Part shown: positions 34,469 to 45,689 of the stretch, one piece after another
How the letters are laid out: the number at the start of each line of letters is the position of its first letter
How positions within the stretch are numbered: the stretch's first letter is position 1
From: Lotus japonicus
Taxonomy: Eukaryota; Streptophyta; Magnoliopsida; Fabales; Fabaceae
Assembly (NCBI RefSeq): GCF_012489685.1
Contig: NC_080041.1
Location: 28,137,780 to 28,201,779, forward strand
Length of the DNA: 64,000 nucleotides
Direction: 5' to 3'
The notes under the pieces: model-generated
Told to the model about the DNA's origin: nothing
What the model saw: only the letters and a program-made list of their open reading frames with translations
Database searches by the model: none
Translations under genes and position numbers: made by a program

Positions 34469-35214
34469 AAGAAGAGGCAGATGAGCTCTGAGAAGCAGCA
34501 GGTTATCCAGCACAGACCACAGAGCTGCTTCAGGCCGGAATCATTCGGGAGGTCAAGTACATGACCTGGCTCTCCAATGTGGTCTTAGTCAAGAAGGCAA
34601 ATGGGAAGTGGCGCATGTGCATCGACTACACGGACCTCAACAAGGCTTGCCCCAAGGACCCGTTTCCCCTACCGAGCATTGATGCGCTGGTCGACAATTC
34701 CTCGGGATACGAATACCTCTCTCTTATGGATGCCTATTCAGGCTACAACCAGATTCCCATGCATAGGGACGATGAAGAGAAAACTGCCTTCATCGCCGAC
34801 CGGGGCACCTACTGTTACACGATGCTGCCCTTCGGCCTCAAGAACGCAGTGGCGACCTACCAACGGATGATGACCCGAATCTTCGGGGACCTAATGGGGA
34901 AATCGGTCGAAGTCTACATTGATGATATTATAGTCAAGACCCCAAAGGGAGGGGACCACGCGGCAGACCTCGCAGTCGTTTTCGAGCAGCTAAAGAAGCA
35001 CAACATGCGCCTCAACCCCGACAAGTGTACTTTCGGCGTTCGAAGCGGGAAGTTTCTGGGGTACGTGCTCACCAACCGCGGCATTGAGTTGAACCCTGAC
35101 AAATGTCAGACAATCATGAATATGAAGAGCCCGCGCACAGTCAAGGAAGTCCAACAGCTGGCCGCTTTTTGCCAAAGGCTGCTCTCCGGGCCCTGCCTCT
35201 TTACACCCTCCTGA
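34469..35214 (+). pseudogene. Tat reverse transcriptase, broken
   Basis: After a frame change between 34469 and 34560, the RT core reads WLSNVVLVKKANGKWRMCID, DLNKACPKDPFPLPSID, FGLKNAVATYQRMM and the active-site motif EVYIDDIIVKT. The frame closes at 35214 because about 20 bases are missing near 35160-35185 (between QQLA and RFLPKAA). The reading continues in another frame. All RT catalytic aspartates (in LMDAYSGY and YIDD) are present. Confidence 0.9.
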
Positions 35215-37444
35215 AGAAGGGAGCGACTTTTGAGTGGTCGGCGGAGGCCGACGCTGCTTTCACCCAGCTGAAGGAGACCCTGTCCTCCCCCCTATTCTGA
35301 CTAGCCCAAAACCAGGGGAGACACTATACCTATACCTGGCCGTGCGGGAGAAAGCAGTTAGCTCGGTCCTAATCAGAGAAGAGGAAGGAAGGCAGCTACC
35401 AGTCTATTTCGTCAGCCGTTCATTGAAGGGTGCGGAGCTCAGATATAAGATGCTGGAAAAGGTGGCACTGACCCTACTAACCACGGCGCGACGCCTAAGG
35501 AGGTACTTTCAAGCTCATCGCATTGTGGTGCGAACCGATCAGCCGGTCCGGCAGGTCCTCCATAAGCCTGATCTAGCCGGTCGGATGTTCAGCTGGTCCA
35601 TCGAGCTCTCCGAGCATGACATCCGCTACGAGCCCAGGAGAGCCATTAAAGCACAAGTCCTAGCCGATTTCTTGGTCGAGCTCACCGATGAGGAAGAACC
35701 CCCTGCCGAGACCACCTGGGTGGTCAACGTAGATGGCTCGAGCAACAAGGAAGGTGGCGGGGCTGGGATCGTATTGCAAAGTAGCACCGGGATGGTGGTC
35801 GAACAATCCCTCCGCTTTAACTTCCCAACTACAAACAACCAGGCCGAGTATGAGGCCTGCATTGCGGGACTGGTCACAGCCCGAGACCTGGGAGCTAAGG
35901 AGATACTTGTCTGCTGCGATTCACTTCTAGTCGTCTCACAAGCGAACGGTGAAGCTCAAGCAAAAGATCCCATCCTGGAGCAGTACTTGGCCCATTTGAA
36001 ACGACTGGCTTCAACCTTCAACAAAGTGGAATTCCGCCACGTCCCCAGAGCCCAGAATGACCGCGCAGATACCCTGGCCAAACTGGCCAGCACGGGAAAG
36101 CCTGGCCTGAATGGAACGGTTATTCAGGGGACCCTAGCCCTCCCCTACGTAGCTGACCCTGATCGTCCGGTAGGACAAGTTATGATGCCGATCGGTACTG
36201 AAGACGATTGGAGGACCCCGATCATTAAGTATCTCAGATCTGGATGGCTGCCCGAGGAGAAAGCCGAAGCCAAGAAGTTGGTACGACGCGCCTCCTGGTA
36301 CACCATCGTTAATGATGATCTCTTCAAGCGGGGATTCTACACCCCCCTTCTGAAGTGCTTGGCTAAGGACATAGCAGCCTACGTCCTAGCAGAAATCCAC
36401 GAAGGCAGCTGCGGCCACCATCCGGGTGGGCGTTCCCTAGCCCGAAAGGTACTCAGAGCCGGCTATTACTGGCCCACCCTAGAGAAAGACGCCGCGGAGC
36501 ATGTTAAGCAATGTGACCCCTGCCAGAGGCACGCCGATTTGCACAACGCTCCCCCTGCCCGTCTTTCCTCTCTGGTCAGTCCTTGGCCCTTCCACCAGTG
36601 GGGCATGGATTTATTGGGCCCGTTCGACACTGCACCCGGCCAACTCAAGTACTTGGTAGTAGCAGTGGATTACTACACCAAGTGGATCGAGGCCGAGCCA
36701 CTAGCAACAATCACCACAGCTCGAGTGCAGCGCTTCTTTTACAAGAACGTTATAAGTAGGTTCGGAGTCCCCGGGGTCCTGGTCACAGACAATGGAACCC
36801 AGTTTACCTCTAAAGGGTTTAGGGACCTCTTGGACGGGCTACACATCAAGCAGTGATTCACTTCTGTCGAACACCCCCAGACGAACGGGCAGGCAGAGTC
36901 GGCCAACAGGGTCATTCTCCGAGGCCTCCGGAAGAGATTGGGGAGTGCCAAGGGCGACTGGGCCGAGCAGCTCGATCACGTCCTGTGGGCATACCGCACC
37001 ACTCCGCACTCGACTACGGGGGAGAGCCCTTACCGCCTTACCTTTGGCACAGAAGCTGTGATTCCGGCTGAAATAGGAGAACCGAGAGCTCGGACAGCGG
37101 GTTTCGACCCCAACCAGAACGATCAACTCATAGGGGAAGACCTCGACCTCCTAGCTGAAAGGAGAGCGGTAGCCAACTGCAGAGAGCTAATCGCAAAGCA
37201 GCAGGCAGCCATCCGCTACAACAAGAAAGCGGTTCTCCGCTCCTTTACCACAGGGGACTTGGTCCTCCGGAAGGCCAGCGTCGGGGCACGATCAACCGAG
37301 CGGGGAAAGCTAGCAGCCAACTGGGAAGGCCCTTATAGGGTGGTCGAAGCAACTGGCACGGGAGCATACAAGCTGGAAACCCTCGCAGGAAAAGAGATCC
37401 CTCGCACCTGGAACGCAACCAACCTGAGAAGATACTATAGTTAA
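35186..37444 (+). pseudogene. Tat RNase H, second RNase H and integrase, one nonsense codon
   Basis: RNase H sequence resumes with RFLPKAALRALPLY, and a one-base loss in the C run at about 35285-35297 shifts the frame. From there one frame runs through the RT-linked RNase H. A second, archaeal-type RNase H follows (VVNVDGSSNKEGGGAGIVLQ, NNQAEYEACIAGL, HVPRAQNDRADTLAKLA). The integrase follows, with its HHCC zinc domain (HHPGGRSLARKV, CDPCQRH) and DDE core (WGMDLLGPFD, VTDNGTQF). TGA at 36854 interrupts the core just before EHPQTNGQAESANR. The remainder continues in the same frame to TAA at 37442. Confidence 0.9.
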
Positions 37445-37644
37445 GCCGCGACCGACCAAGCACCCGCTATCTTTCCAAGTGTTTTCTTTTACTTTAATCT
37501 TTTGTAATCAAGGGTACACACCCATCTCGTCCAAGCTGTAGACGACTAGAGCCACGAGCTCCAAGCGCAGAAATGAAGCAGTTTTTATGTTGAATTTGAA
37601 TGATTCGAACTAGCAATATATACAACCGCATCGACAAACTATCT

Positions 37645-37895
37645 AAGACCCACCGGGCACGAAATTATCAAAGACCCATAGGGCACCAAGACCCTCCGGG
37701 CACCAAATAATAAAAGACCCATCGGGCACAAAATAATAAAAGACCCACCGGGAACCAAATAATAAAAGACCCATCGGGCACAAAATAATAAAAGACCCAT
37801 CGGGCGCCAAATAATAAAAGACCCATAGGGCACCAAGACCCGCCGGGCACAAAGGAATAAAAGACCCATAGGGCGCAAAGACCCACCGGGAGCGT
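37645..37895. repeat. Minisatellite in the Tat 3' region, about 27-bp unit
   Basis: About ten imperfect units of AAAGACCCATCGGGCACAAA plus ATAATA follow the integrase stop. They lie between gag-pol and the antisense gene, where the two transcripts converge. Confidence 0.85.
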
Positions 37896-38114
37896 AACCA
37901 TTAAAGTACCCTGTTCGGGGAACCGGGTAAAGAAGCAATAACACTACTTGAAATTCAAAATAGCAAACGGACAAGTTCTTACAAATACGATGAAGAATAG
38001 GAACAACACGTCTTTACAAACACATAACGAAAATTAAGACAAGAAAAACCACAAGTTTATACAAACGCAGGACGGTCATTAACCACATCAAATTACAATA
38101 AAAAGACAGGAACT

Positions 38115-40219
38115 TCAAGGAGCTGGCTCGGCTGGGAAGGTCGGAGTAAACTTCTTCTGGTCGTCCAGGGTCCCGATCTTTCCCCCCAACACAACCTTCC
38201 GGTAGTGAAGAGGGCCCACATCCAGTCCCGGATGGACCACCTCAAGCTGAGCCAAAGCATTATCAAAAGAAGCCTTGTGAATCTCCTTCAGATTCGACCT
38301 CAGCTTCTTTCTCTCAGCCCCCAGGTCGGCAACTTTCTTCTTAAGCTCGGCATTGCTCGCTTTCAAGGCTTCCATCTCCTTGACTTCACTCTCTCGAACA
38401 GCCTTCTCGTCTTTCAGGGCCTGCTCGGCTTTCTCTGCCCGGAAGCGCAACCACTCGTTATCCTTCTCGCTCAGCTCCAGCTTCTCCGCAAACTTCTTGG
38501 CCGCAGTCGTCACCTCGTGCACCTCCCCTTGTAACTTCGCCTTCGCAACGGTCAGCTCTTGAACCGATTTCTTGGAGTCAGCCAACTCTTTGTCCGCCTT
38601 AGCGAACTTGTCCTCGGCGGCGTTCAACTGCTCCTTGACCTCTTCCACGTCGAGCACCGGCCCCTGCTGCACATGCCGAATGACGGAGGCGGTCTGAAGC
38701 ACTGCTTTCAGAGCAAAGTTCAAGAGATTGTAAGGTTCCTTCGTGCTCAGGAACGACTGGTCGAGCTCATTGTACACCAGATCATCGATTTGGTTGTTGT
38801 GCTTGTCCGTGTCCACCGCATCTCGACCCCACACAGAAATTGGCTCCGAGGGACCCACTTGAGCAATCGGAGTCGCTCGTTCAGGGGAACGGATCCCCTC
38901 GCCTGAGGAGCGGCGTGTCCTCTTGGCCGGGCGCTCTGAGCCGCCCCTATTCCCCTCAAGGGAACCCTCCTGCTGACGTTCGGGATTCCCTGAGCCCGAC
39001 CCGGGGTCTGCGTTTCCTTCGCCACCGACCGGGCCACTATGCCCGGCCCCAACGGGGTTAGCCCCGGCTAAAGGCTGCTCCTGGTTGCCAAGTCCGTCAC
39101 CCTCGTCTCGGGACACCTCCTGCTCCCCCTCACTGTCGGTCTCGACCTCATCAACTGGAACCTGTAGAGCAGCGACCAAGGCAGCATTGATCTCCATCTT
39201 AGCACCTGCAAACGGATTACAAGAAGAAAATTAGTAAGACAAAAGAGCACACAACACTTTGGACATAGTAACAGAAACAACCTACCTCTCTCGCGCAACA
39301 AGCAAGCGTTCTTACGAACGCTATAAGTGCAAAGATCGTAACAACGCAACGGCCGAATGCAGAATTCTTTGGGTGGATTACCCCGTACTTCCTTCCGTAT
39401 GGCGGCTACCAAGAGGTTTTTGAAGGCCAAGTCCGCTTCCGACAAGGCCCCGGCCTCGTAACCAAAAGCACTGATCTTTACATCGTAGTGCTTGGCGTTC
39501 CAAGTCAGCGGGAACCGGGGGCGACTGCCGCCATTCGGAGCCCTCTCGAACCACCAGTGAGGGGGCGGAGTAGTAGGCGCCACCCGGAAGAATTGATCCT
39601 TAAAGTCCCGGTAAGACTCTGCGAACGGGTGAAAGATCTGGAGGTCTTTACCCGACCTCAGGGTAACGATACCATGCCCGCCATATCCTTGAGTGTGGGC
39701 CACCTCGAATAAATGGAAAAAGAGCGAAATCGACGGCTTCTGGCCAAACAAGATGCAAGCAACCTCGTACGCTCGTACGAAACCCCAAGCGCCGGGATGG
39801 AGCTGCGACGGCGCGACCCCCATATGGCGTAGAACGTCACATTGAAAGTCCGTGAGTGGCATCCTCACCCTCACCTTCTTCATGGTGTAGATATGCATGT
39901 ACACCCCGAACGGCGGGGTGTGAGGTAGCCGCTCCTCCTTGCCCGGCGAATACACCATGTGACCGGGGCCGACCTGAGTCTGCGACATAAAACGCTGACT
40001 CCAGAAATAATCCTCCTTCTCGTTCGCGTACTCCGACGGGAGAGCGAGAATGGTGCGGCACCACTTGTCATACACGGCCAAGTCCCCCTCCAGATGCAGG
40101 TACTTCTCCCGGTCGATCTTCTTATTCTTGGGGGCCCCCGACCGAGGCCTAGAAGTCCAGGCCCCGCCCGAAGCCTCGTCTACGATCTTGCCTTTCTTCT
40201 TCTGGGTAGGCTTCCCCAT
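38115..40219 (-). CDS. Antisense gene of the Tat element, two coding exons
   Basis: Minus-strand exons 40219-39286 and 39205-38115 are joined by an 80-base intron with GT-AG borders. They read through in phase for 674 residues. A 5' UTR intron (about 40491-40228, CTT/GTAAGT to TGCAG) and a TATA box (40640-40633) lie upstream. Exon 1 starts MGKPTQKKKGKIVDEASGG and has a region matching what is known as the putative gypsy-type transposon domain (PF04195): PPFGVYMHIYTMKKVRVRMP, ACILFGQKPSISLFFHLFEV. Exon 2 has an acidic linker, a basic patch (RPAKRTRRSS) and about 140 residues of coiled coil rich in Lys and Glu. Antisense ORFs are known in the Tat group, and their role is unknown. No lesion is visible here, unlike in gag-pol. 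Confidence 0.8.
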
Positions 40220-40632
40220 AATGACACCTGCACAAGGGAAAACGCCGTATCAACACCTAGGTCGTTGGAATCGGCTCAAAGAAGGACCCACCCGGAGTCC
40301 GTCTTTGCCCTAGGCAGGAAAACGCGACCGTGCGGCGGCACAGACCCTCAGAGAGAATCTCCCCCGCCGCAAGAGGGGGCCACCGGGGGAGGGGAAACTC
40401 CCAACTCCCCCAGGAGCAAGCTACCCTCTATGCTAGAAGAAAGAAAAAATTAAAACCTTAAGAAGGAGAGTCAAGTGAAGCGAGGACTTACAAGAAGAAG
40501 CTAGAAAAACTTCCAAACGACCACCGCGCGAAAGAAGACACCACCGTGAAACGCCGGAACTTGGAGGAAGAAAAGGGAGAGGGCTTAGAGAATTCAGGGA
40601 TTCAAAAGTGCAAATGAATCCCCCTCCCCTCT

Positions 40633-40640
40633 CTTTTATA
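40633..40640 (-). promoter_or_regulatory. TATA box of the antisense gene
   Basis: TATAAAAG on the minus strand is followed by a pyrimidine-rich leader and a 5' UTR intron before the ATG at 40219. Confidence 0.6.
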
Positions 40641-41118
40641 GAAGATGAGGAGGGAGACGTGACATTTCGACAGCCCTAGGTTCCCTAATCATGACGCTTG
40701 GGGAAACCAAAGGGCATCGTCCAATCAAACCCTGCCACGTCAGAAAGGGAGCAGTGACGGCGAAGCAACACACGCCTCCAAAAGCACGTGGGAGGGGACT
40801 CGCGAAGCGACGCGACCCACTCGGAAACGACACGTACCATCCCAAGAGTCAGGTGCATTAAATGCTGTGGGCCCGAAACCTCACACCGTTCCATCCTCCC
40901 GCGTCTTTGTGACTTCTCAGATTCAAACCATGCAACAACCCACTAGGTACTAGACCCGGTCGTCCTAACACCGAGCCCCACCCGGTCGGTCGAGGCTGTG
41001 TATACAACCTAAGGGGGAACGCCTTGACCACCGACCTCAGCATTTAATGCCCCTCTCATTTCCAAGAGAAACGCATGGGAAAACGCTAAGGGGCGTTACC
41101 TCCCACGAGCGTTTCGTT

Positions 41119-41126
41119 TATAAATA
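41119..41126 (+). promoter_or_regulatory. TATA box of the small sense ORF
   Basis: TATAAATA is 45 bases upstream of the ATG at 41171, a usual spacing for a plant promoter. With the antisense TATA it brackets a divergent region of about 480 bp. Confidence 0.55.
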
Positions 41127-41170
41127 GTAACCACCCCCCTTGCAGGCTTCACACTCGCCCCAGAGACAAA

Positions 41171-41497
41171 ATGATCTCCACGGAGACTTACCTGAAGGCA
41201 CTCAGGGCCGAAGCTCTGGATTGTGACCTATACTACTCCTACCAAACGCAGGTCACCACCCCTGATAGGATCAGATCCCTGGTCAGCAGGCTTCTGGCAG
41301 AGGATCTGGACCCCCAACTGAAGGCGGGTTTACTGACCTTCTTGCAGCGGACGGAGGAGATGTGGGAATTGCACCGACGCCGCCTGGAGGTTAACATGCT
41401 AATCTGGGGCCTCGAGGTGTCTGCCGCAGAACACAGGGGCGAAGAGACGGGGACGATGGGCAAGATCGAAGCCGAGAGGGTCTCGACAGGGACCTAA
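41171..41497 (+). CDS. Small sense ORF in the Tat 3' region, 108 residues
   Basis: The frame begins MISTETYLKALRAEALDCDL, continues with YYSYQTQVTTPDR and a helical, charged stretch (LLAEDLDPQLKAGLLTFLQR), and ends at TAA. There is no recognised domain. A TATA box lies 45 bases upstream, and AATGAATAAATGAATG at about 41580 could serve for polyadenylation before the 3' LTR. It could be a third transcription unit of the element, or a chance frame in a GC-rich region. Confidence 0.5.
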   Translation: MISTETYLKALRAEALDCDLYYSYQTQVTTPDRIRSLVSRLLAEDLDPQLKAGLLTFLQRTEEMWELHRRRLEVNMLIWGLEVSAAEHRGEETGTMGKIEAERVSTGT

Positions 41498-41699
41498 GGG
41501 CCGTCCGCCTCCGCTACGACGCCATGCGAGTAACACCCCCTTTCTAGGGACACTAAATGTAATGGCCAAACGGCTCCACCATTAATGAATAAATGAATGA
41601 AAGTTTACACGTTTGATCCCTACGTACCAACCCCGAGCACCTCTATGACACCACCAGCCCGGGACACGATTAGCCCACGCTCCGCTGGAACACCCGACC

Positions 41700-41715
41700 A
41701 GGGCTAGGGGGCTAC
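41700..41715 (+). promoter_or_regulatory. Polypurine tract of the Tat element
   Basis: AGGGCTAGGGGGCTAC directly precedes the 3' LTR. It is purine-rich and in the expected place for plus-strand priming. Confidence 0.6.
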
Positions 41716-42247
41716 TGTTCCGGGAACCCTGACCGGGGACGGTCAGGGGACCTAGGACAGGGCCGGACCCACCGAAAGCCCCTGATAAGGGGCCGTTTGG
41801 GGGAAGCCGAGAACCCCCTACTCCCGAGCCCCACCACTAAGGGTGAGGACAAGGAACCCGGGGCCCACTACATAGGGGTTGACCTAGGCCAACTACCCTA
41901 GGAGTAGGTTGGCTGGTGCAGGTCCGTAGCGCCCCCCAGACCGTTGGATCACTGTTCCTCTGCGGGGGATCCAACAGTGATCCATGCCCTCATGTACGAG
42001 CCATGCATGACGTTGCATGGCTCCAACCCTAATCCTGCCTCTCCTATATAAAGGGAACACTCCCTCTATCTAAAGGTAACATATTCTTCCCAACTTCACC
42101 ATTCTTACAACTTCCCTCACTAACTTTAGCATCGGAGTGTCTTGCAGGAGCCCCTCCCGGGACCTTGCCTACCGGAGCATCTTCAACCCGTCCAGATCCC
42201 TCTTCCCCTACCCCTTGTCAACAGGTAGCTTGGTCTCTCCTAGATCA
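41716..42247 (+). repeat. 3' LTR of the Tat element
   Basis: A full-length copy without the solo-LTR insertion. A TATA-like CTATATAAAGGG lies at about 42045. Confidence 0.95.
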
Positions 42248-42257
42248 CCCAGCAACA

Positions 42258-42440
42258 ATGAAACAAGTCTCCAGCAGTCTCCACACCATTCTTTCCATTC
42301 TTCAGTCTCCACAAAATCTCAAACCCAACAACTCCACGCCACTCACTCCAGTCTCCACTGATTCCCCACTCTCCCACCACCTCCACGGCCTCAAGTCCCT
42401 TTGCTCCTTCCCCACTAAAGAGCGACGAGATCGAGATTGA
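42258..42440 (+). other. Short unrecognised open frame in the Mutator-like element
   Basis: Just after the Tat insertion site, an ATG opens 60 residues rich in Ser, Pro and Leu (MKQVSSSLHTILSILQSPQN, SPLSHHLHGLKSLCSFP). It could be a captured first-exon fragment. No family is recognised, and a chance frame is possible. Confidence 0.25.
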
Positions 42441-43439
42441 CAGAAGAGGAAGAAATCGAGAAAGAGGCAAGAGCGGCAGGAGGAGGAGCGTTGAACCAGA
42501 TCTGTGTCGCCTTCGTTTGCGCTGTTCATCATCATCGTCATATTCGTCACCGTCGGCGATGACGGTCTGAGACGCCAGGACGCTAGCGAGGCACTACGCG
42601 ACGGCTGGCGGTTGTGTGGGGCAAAACGACGTCGTTGTAATGGATTCACAGGAGGGAAGACTGAAGGTCGAAGGTTTTCTTCTTCATCTCCTCCCTGTTG
42701 GAATTGTGGTTTGGGGTTGTGTTGTGGGTGGTTAACAGGGAGGATAATAATTCTGATTTGTGGGTTTGTGCCCCTTTTATTAATTCTATTTTTACTCAAA
42801 CGAAATTGGGGCTTCTCCTTTACTTCTTTGATGTTCCCTTGAAGGTAGTATACCTTTACTAGTGAATCCATGTCCCAATTTTTTTTTTTTTTTTGATTCA
42901 ATTTCATTTGAGTTTGTCTAAATTTGATTTGCTTGAAAGATGCTTTATTGGGTAAAATTTGATGTGGGTATGTAAGAATTGGTGATTTTGATGAGGCTTT
43001 GACATTGTCTCTGAAGTTTCTTTTACCGTGACTTGGCTTGTGGTTGTTTTTATGATTTTCATTTGATGACATGATGAATGTGAGTGCTCTTGCCCAAGTT
43101 ATAATTATTACCCAGATCTGGTACAATGAATGATGAGGGTGAAGAGGTAGGAAATGGTTTTTGGGTTTTGGGGGTTTGATTTTTCTGGGGTTTTTTTATT
43201 TTTGGGTTTGGTGAGGATAAGCATGAAGAACATGGTGAAGATGAAGATGAATGACAGGGGATGAGCAAGAACATGTTTCTGGATAGTGTGTTACATTGGG
43301 GATGATTTTCTGAATTTAGGGATTAGGAGAATTGGGAAAGTTAGGGTAAGGGTCATTCCAGAATTAGAAAAAAATTTGGGGTTTTTTAATTAAATTATTT
43401 TCCTATGTGTAAAAGTTTTTTTTTTAATCCATGTCAGCT
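42441..43439. other. Mutator-like element interior, no gene recognised
   Basis: Mixed sequence with a T run at about 42879-42894 and G/T-rich stretches. Open frames on both strands lack recognisable domains. Confidence 0.5.
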
Positions 43440-43617
43440 CACTTGTCTCAGTCAGCGATCCAGTTCATCACTCGCCGGAGCCTGGAGCTCCGGCGAGGAC
43501 TTGCTCCAAACGTTTTACAAAGAAGAGGACCTTTTCCAATAATTTTTTCGGAGAGGGACCTAGGTCAGACAGCGACACAAAGACAGGGACTAATATGATG
43601 CTTAACCCTTAGGTAAA

Positions 43618-45279
43618 CAAGCAAAGTTCAGGCCTTGAAAATTCAAGCTCTCACAACCATCAATATTCGAAACTATATGGCCACTTGTGGTAGAACAAAT
43701 ATTTACCAAATATTGGTGAAAGAAAAAAAAACTCATAACCCAATGCTACTGAGAGATTTTGGCTGATTTTTATAAAAGAATTATTGTATCAACATAATAG
43801 TTTAACAAAACCAATAATTTCATGAATCCTTAAGTTTACAGCCTGAAGATTTAACAAGAGTAAATGTCTTGCTAACCTTTCAATCATAATTTCTGATGCA
43901 GATAAAGTTGTCAAGTCATCCTTTAGTGAGAAAATCGCAAAGAGGAAACCAGGTGACAATACTCATTCATCAAGCTCTTCTGTAGATGTAGGGTTATTCG
44001 TTGAAGAAATATTGCATGAAACATCAGAATTATTGCTTTTAGACTTAGGTAAAGAAAACTGTATGCTTTCTTTCAATTTCAAATGTCTTTACTTTCTGCA
44101 TGAAGCTGAAAATCTTGATCATGCAGATAAAGGAAGACACTACAAAACAACATGGAGAGCATCAGGGTACTATCGTGTCTGACAATGGTCTTAGCTTAGA
44201 TTTGAAAAACCTTGCTGTAAGTATCTGATGATGTCATGTGCTTTTTTCCTTTGCAAGAAACAAAGCATTTAAATTGGATCATTGTTTCCCCTGCTGTAGT
44301 TATAATCTTTTGGTAAAAAGACTCTATCATATGAAAGGCTGTGGTTCTGATTAATAGATGATCTTTACTGCAGATGATATTTATGAACACAGCATACACT
44401 GAAGGGTTCCATGCTGGTACTCGCCATCAACCGAGACATCTGTGAATATCACAATGATTTGAGAGAGGGAGCAAAATTTCAACTCTACTTGTGTTGTTCC
44501 TTTATGATCATTCCATATATTGATTGATATTCAAACCGGAAAATGTATGATACTGAAGATGAGATGATTTTTAACATATTTGATTAATGAAATATCTTCA
44601 CTAGTCTCTATGATGGGTGAAATATATGTTCAGCATTGTCCTCAAACGATTTCACATCATTTAGTAAGAGATCTTTATTTGGTTTGTTTAGGTCGGATAC
44701 TTGTAATCGTAGCTGGAGTTATTAAAGTGCGGTAGGCCCGACGGTCCGGCCTGAATAGCCCGAACGGAAGTGTTGGTCTGGGTATCTGCCATATGTATGC
44801 AGTGTAGTTAACCAAGTTCTTCTCCTTCAAATTCTCAATAGTAACATGGCATTCAAACCAATAGTTTTGTTCTTCTGTTCATTCTTAACCTTGACTACCG
44901 GACCCCATTGGTTAAGTTGGGGCAGGAACTGAGCTTTCGAAGTGGAGAAACTGCTCAGCGTGCATTAGAATTCATTATTAATTTGTCCATGTTTGGATAC
45001 ATAATGAAAAATCATGGTGAGGTTAAATTCACGGTGGACAATCGCAAAAGTTAAGGAAAGTTGCTTATGTTCACCGTTTGATTTCACCGTAATTTTTCTC
45101 TTTGTATCTAAATATCCACTTCGCTTCAGAACAGAACTAAGCCATCTCATTATCAAAAGTTGGACATTACTCATACACAAAGGCTAAATCAGGAGAATAT
45201 GAGACATATAACTATCATACTCAGCAAATTTACAATCAACCCAAATTACAAGTCAGGAATATTACCATTCTAGATGTTC

Positions 45280-45280
<1 letters not shown>
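43618..45280 (+). other. Unrecognised genic remnant with exon-like stretches
   Basis: About 43900-44048 follows a GATGCAG acceptor and reads DKVVKSSFSEKIAKRKPGD, later VGLFVEEILHETSELLLL, before a GTAAAG donor. About 44127-44217 follows ATGCAG and reads KEDTTKQHGEHQGTIVSDNG, ending at GCT/GTAAGT. A last exon-like piece (about 44374-44444) reads YTEGFHAGTRHQ to a stop. I do not recognise the protein. The rest of the stretch shows nothing clear. Confidence 0.35.

Positions 45281-45319
<39 letters not shown>
45281..45319. repeat. AT dinucleotide microsatellite
   Basis: About 19 uninterrupted AT/TA units. Confidence 0.95.
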
Positions 45320-45322
<3 letters not shown>

Positions 45323-45689
45323 AAATCCAATAATGTTACTTACACACCTTTTTTTGAGGTGGAAGAGGTAGAATGAGGAGAGAGATATGAAGAAAAGAAA
45401 AAGTAAGAGAGAGAAAGTATGAGATGTGATAGATGATAAGAGGAGAGAGATAGAAACAAAAATAGGTGGAAATGAAGTGTTTAAAAAATGAGGTGTGTAT
45501 ATATCATTGCTGGTATAAATCACTACCGATAAATTTGTCCACCACTAACATTGGGAAACACCAACGATTTCACCATCTTCATGAGGATCACCTAACTCGT
45601 CATATGCACGCAGCTCTCTTTACCTAAGTCGTGCATGAAAGAGCGACAAACCACTATTCGAGACGCCACTTGCACTGTTGCACTCACTC

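Larger units (their letters stand above)
27224..42247 (+). mobile_element. Tat-lineage Ty3/gypsy retrotransposon, structurally complete
   Basis: Two LTRs of about 531 bp start TGTTCCGGGAACC and end CTCCTAGATCA. CCCAG flanks the whole element (27219-27223 and 42248-42252). The order of domains is gag, protease, RT, RNase H, a second RNase H, integrase, then a 4.3-kb 3' region with an antisense gene and a small sense ORF. The second (archaeal-type) RNase H and the long 3' noncoding or antisense region are hallmarks of the Tat group. By eye the LTRs differ at about 11 positions in 531, roughly 2 percent, so the insertion is fairly recent. Gag-pol is nonetheless broken in at least eight places. 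Confidence 0.95.
26902..43608. mobile_element. Mutator-like element split by the Tat retrotransposon
   Basis: Inverted repeats of at least 150 bp lie at 26902-27060 and 43440-43608, both starting GGGTTAAGCATCATATTA when read inward. The flanks repeat TTAGGTAAA (26893-26901 and 43609-43617), a 9-bp TSD. Taking out the nested retrotransposon leaves about 1.7 kb without transposase. The interior includes a short unrecognised open frame. Confidence 0.85.

Noticed and set aside
37639..37974. Reverse-strand frame with repeated GSFIILCPMGLLLF-like units as a membrane protein
   Set aside because: It is a translation of the 27-bp minisatellite; all frames of the array look repetitive and hydrophobic on that strand.
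42302..43126. Reverse-strand 274-codon frame as a captured gene
   Set aside because: It is low-complexity (Lys, Asn, Ser, His) with no recognisable domain, no splice context, and composition matching the AT-rich strand.
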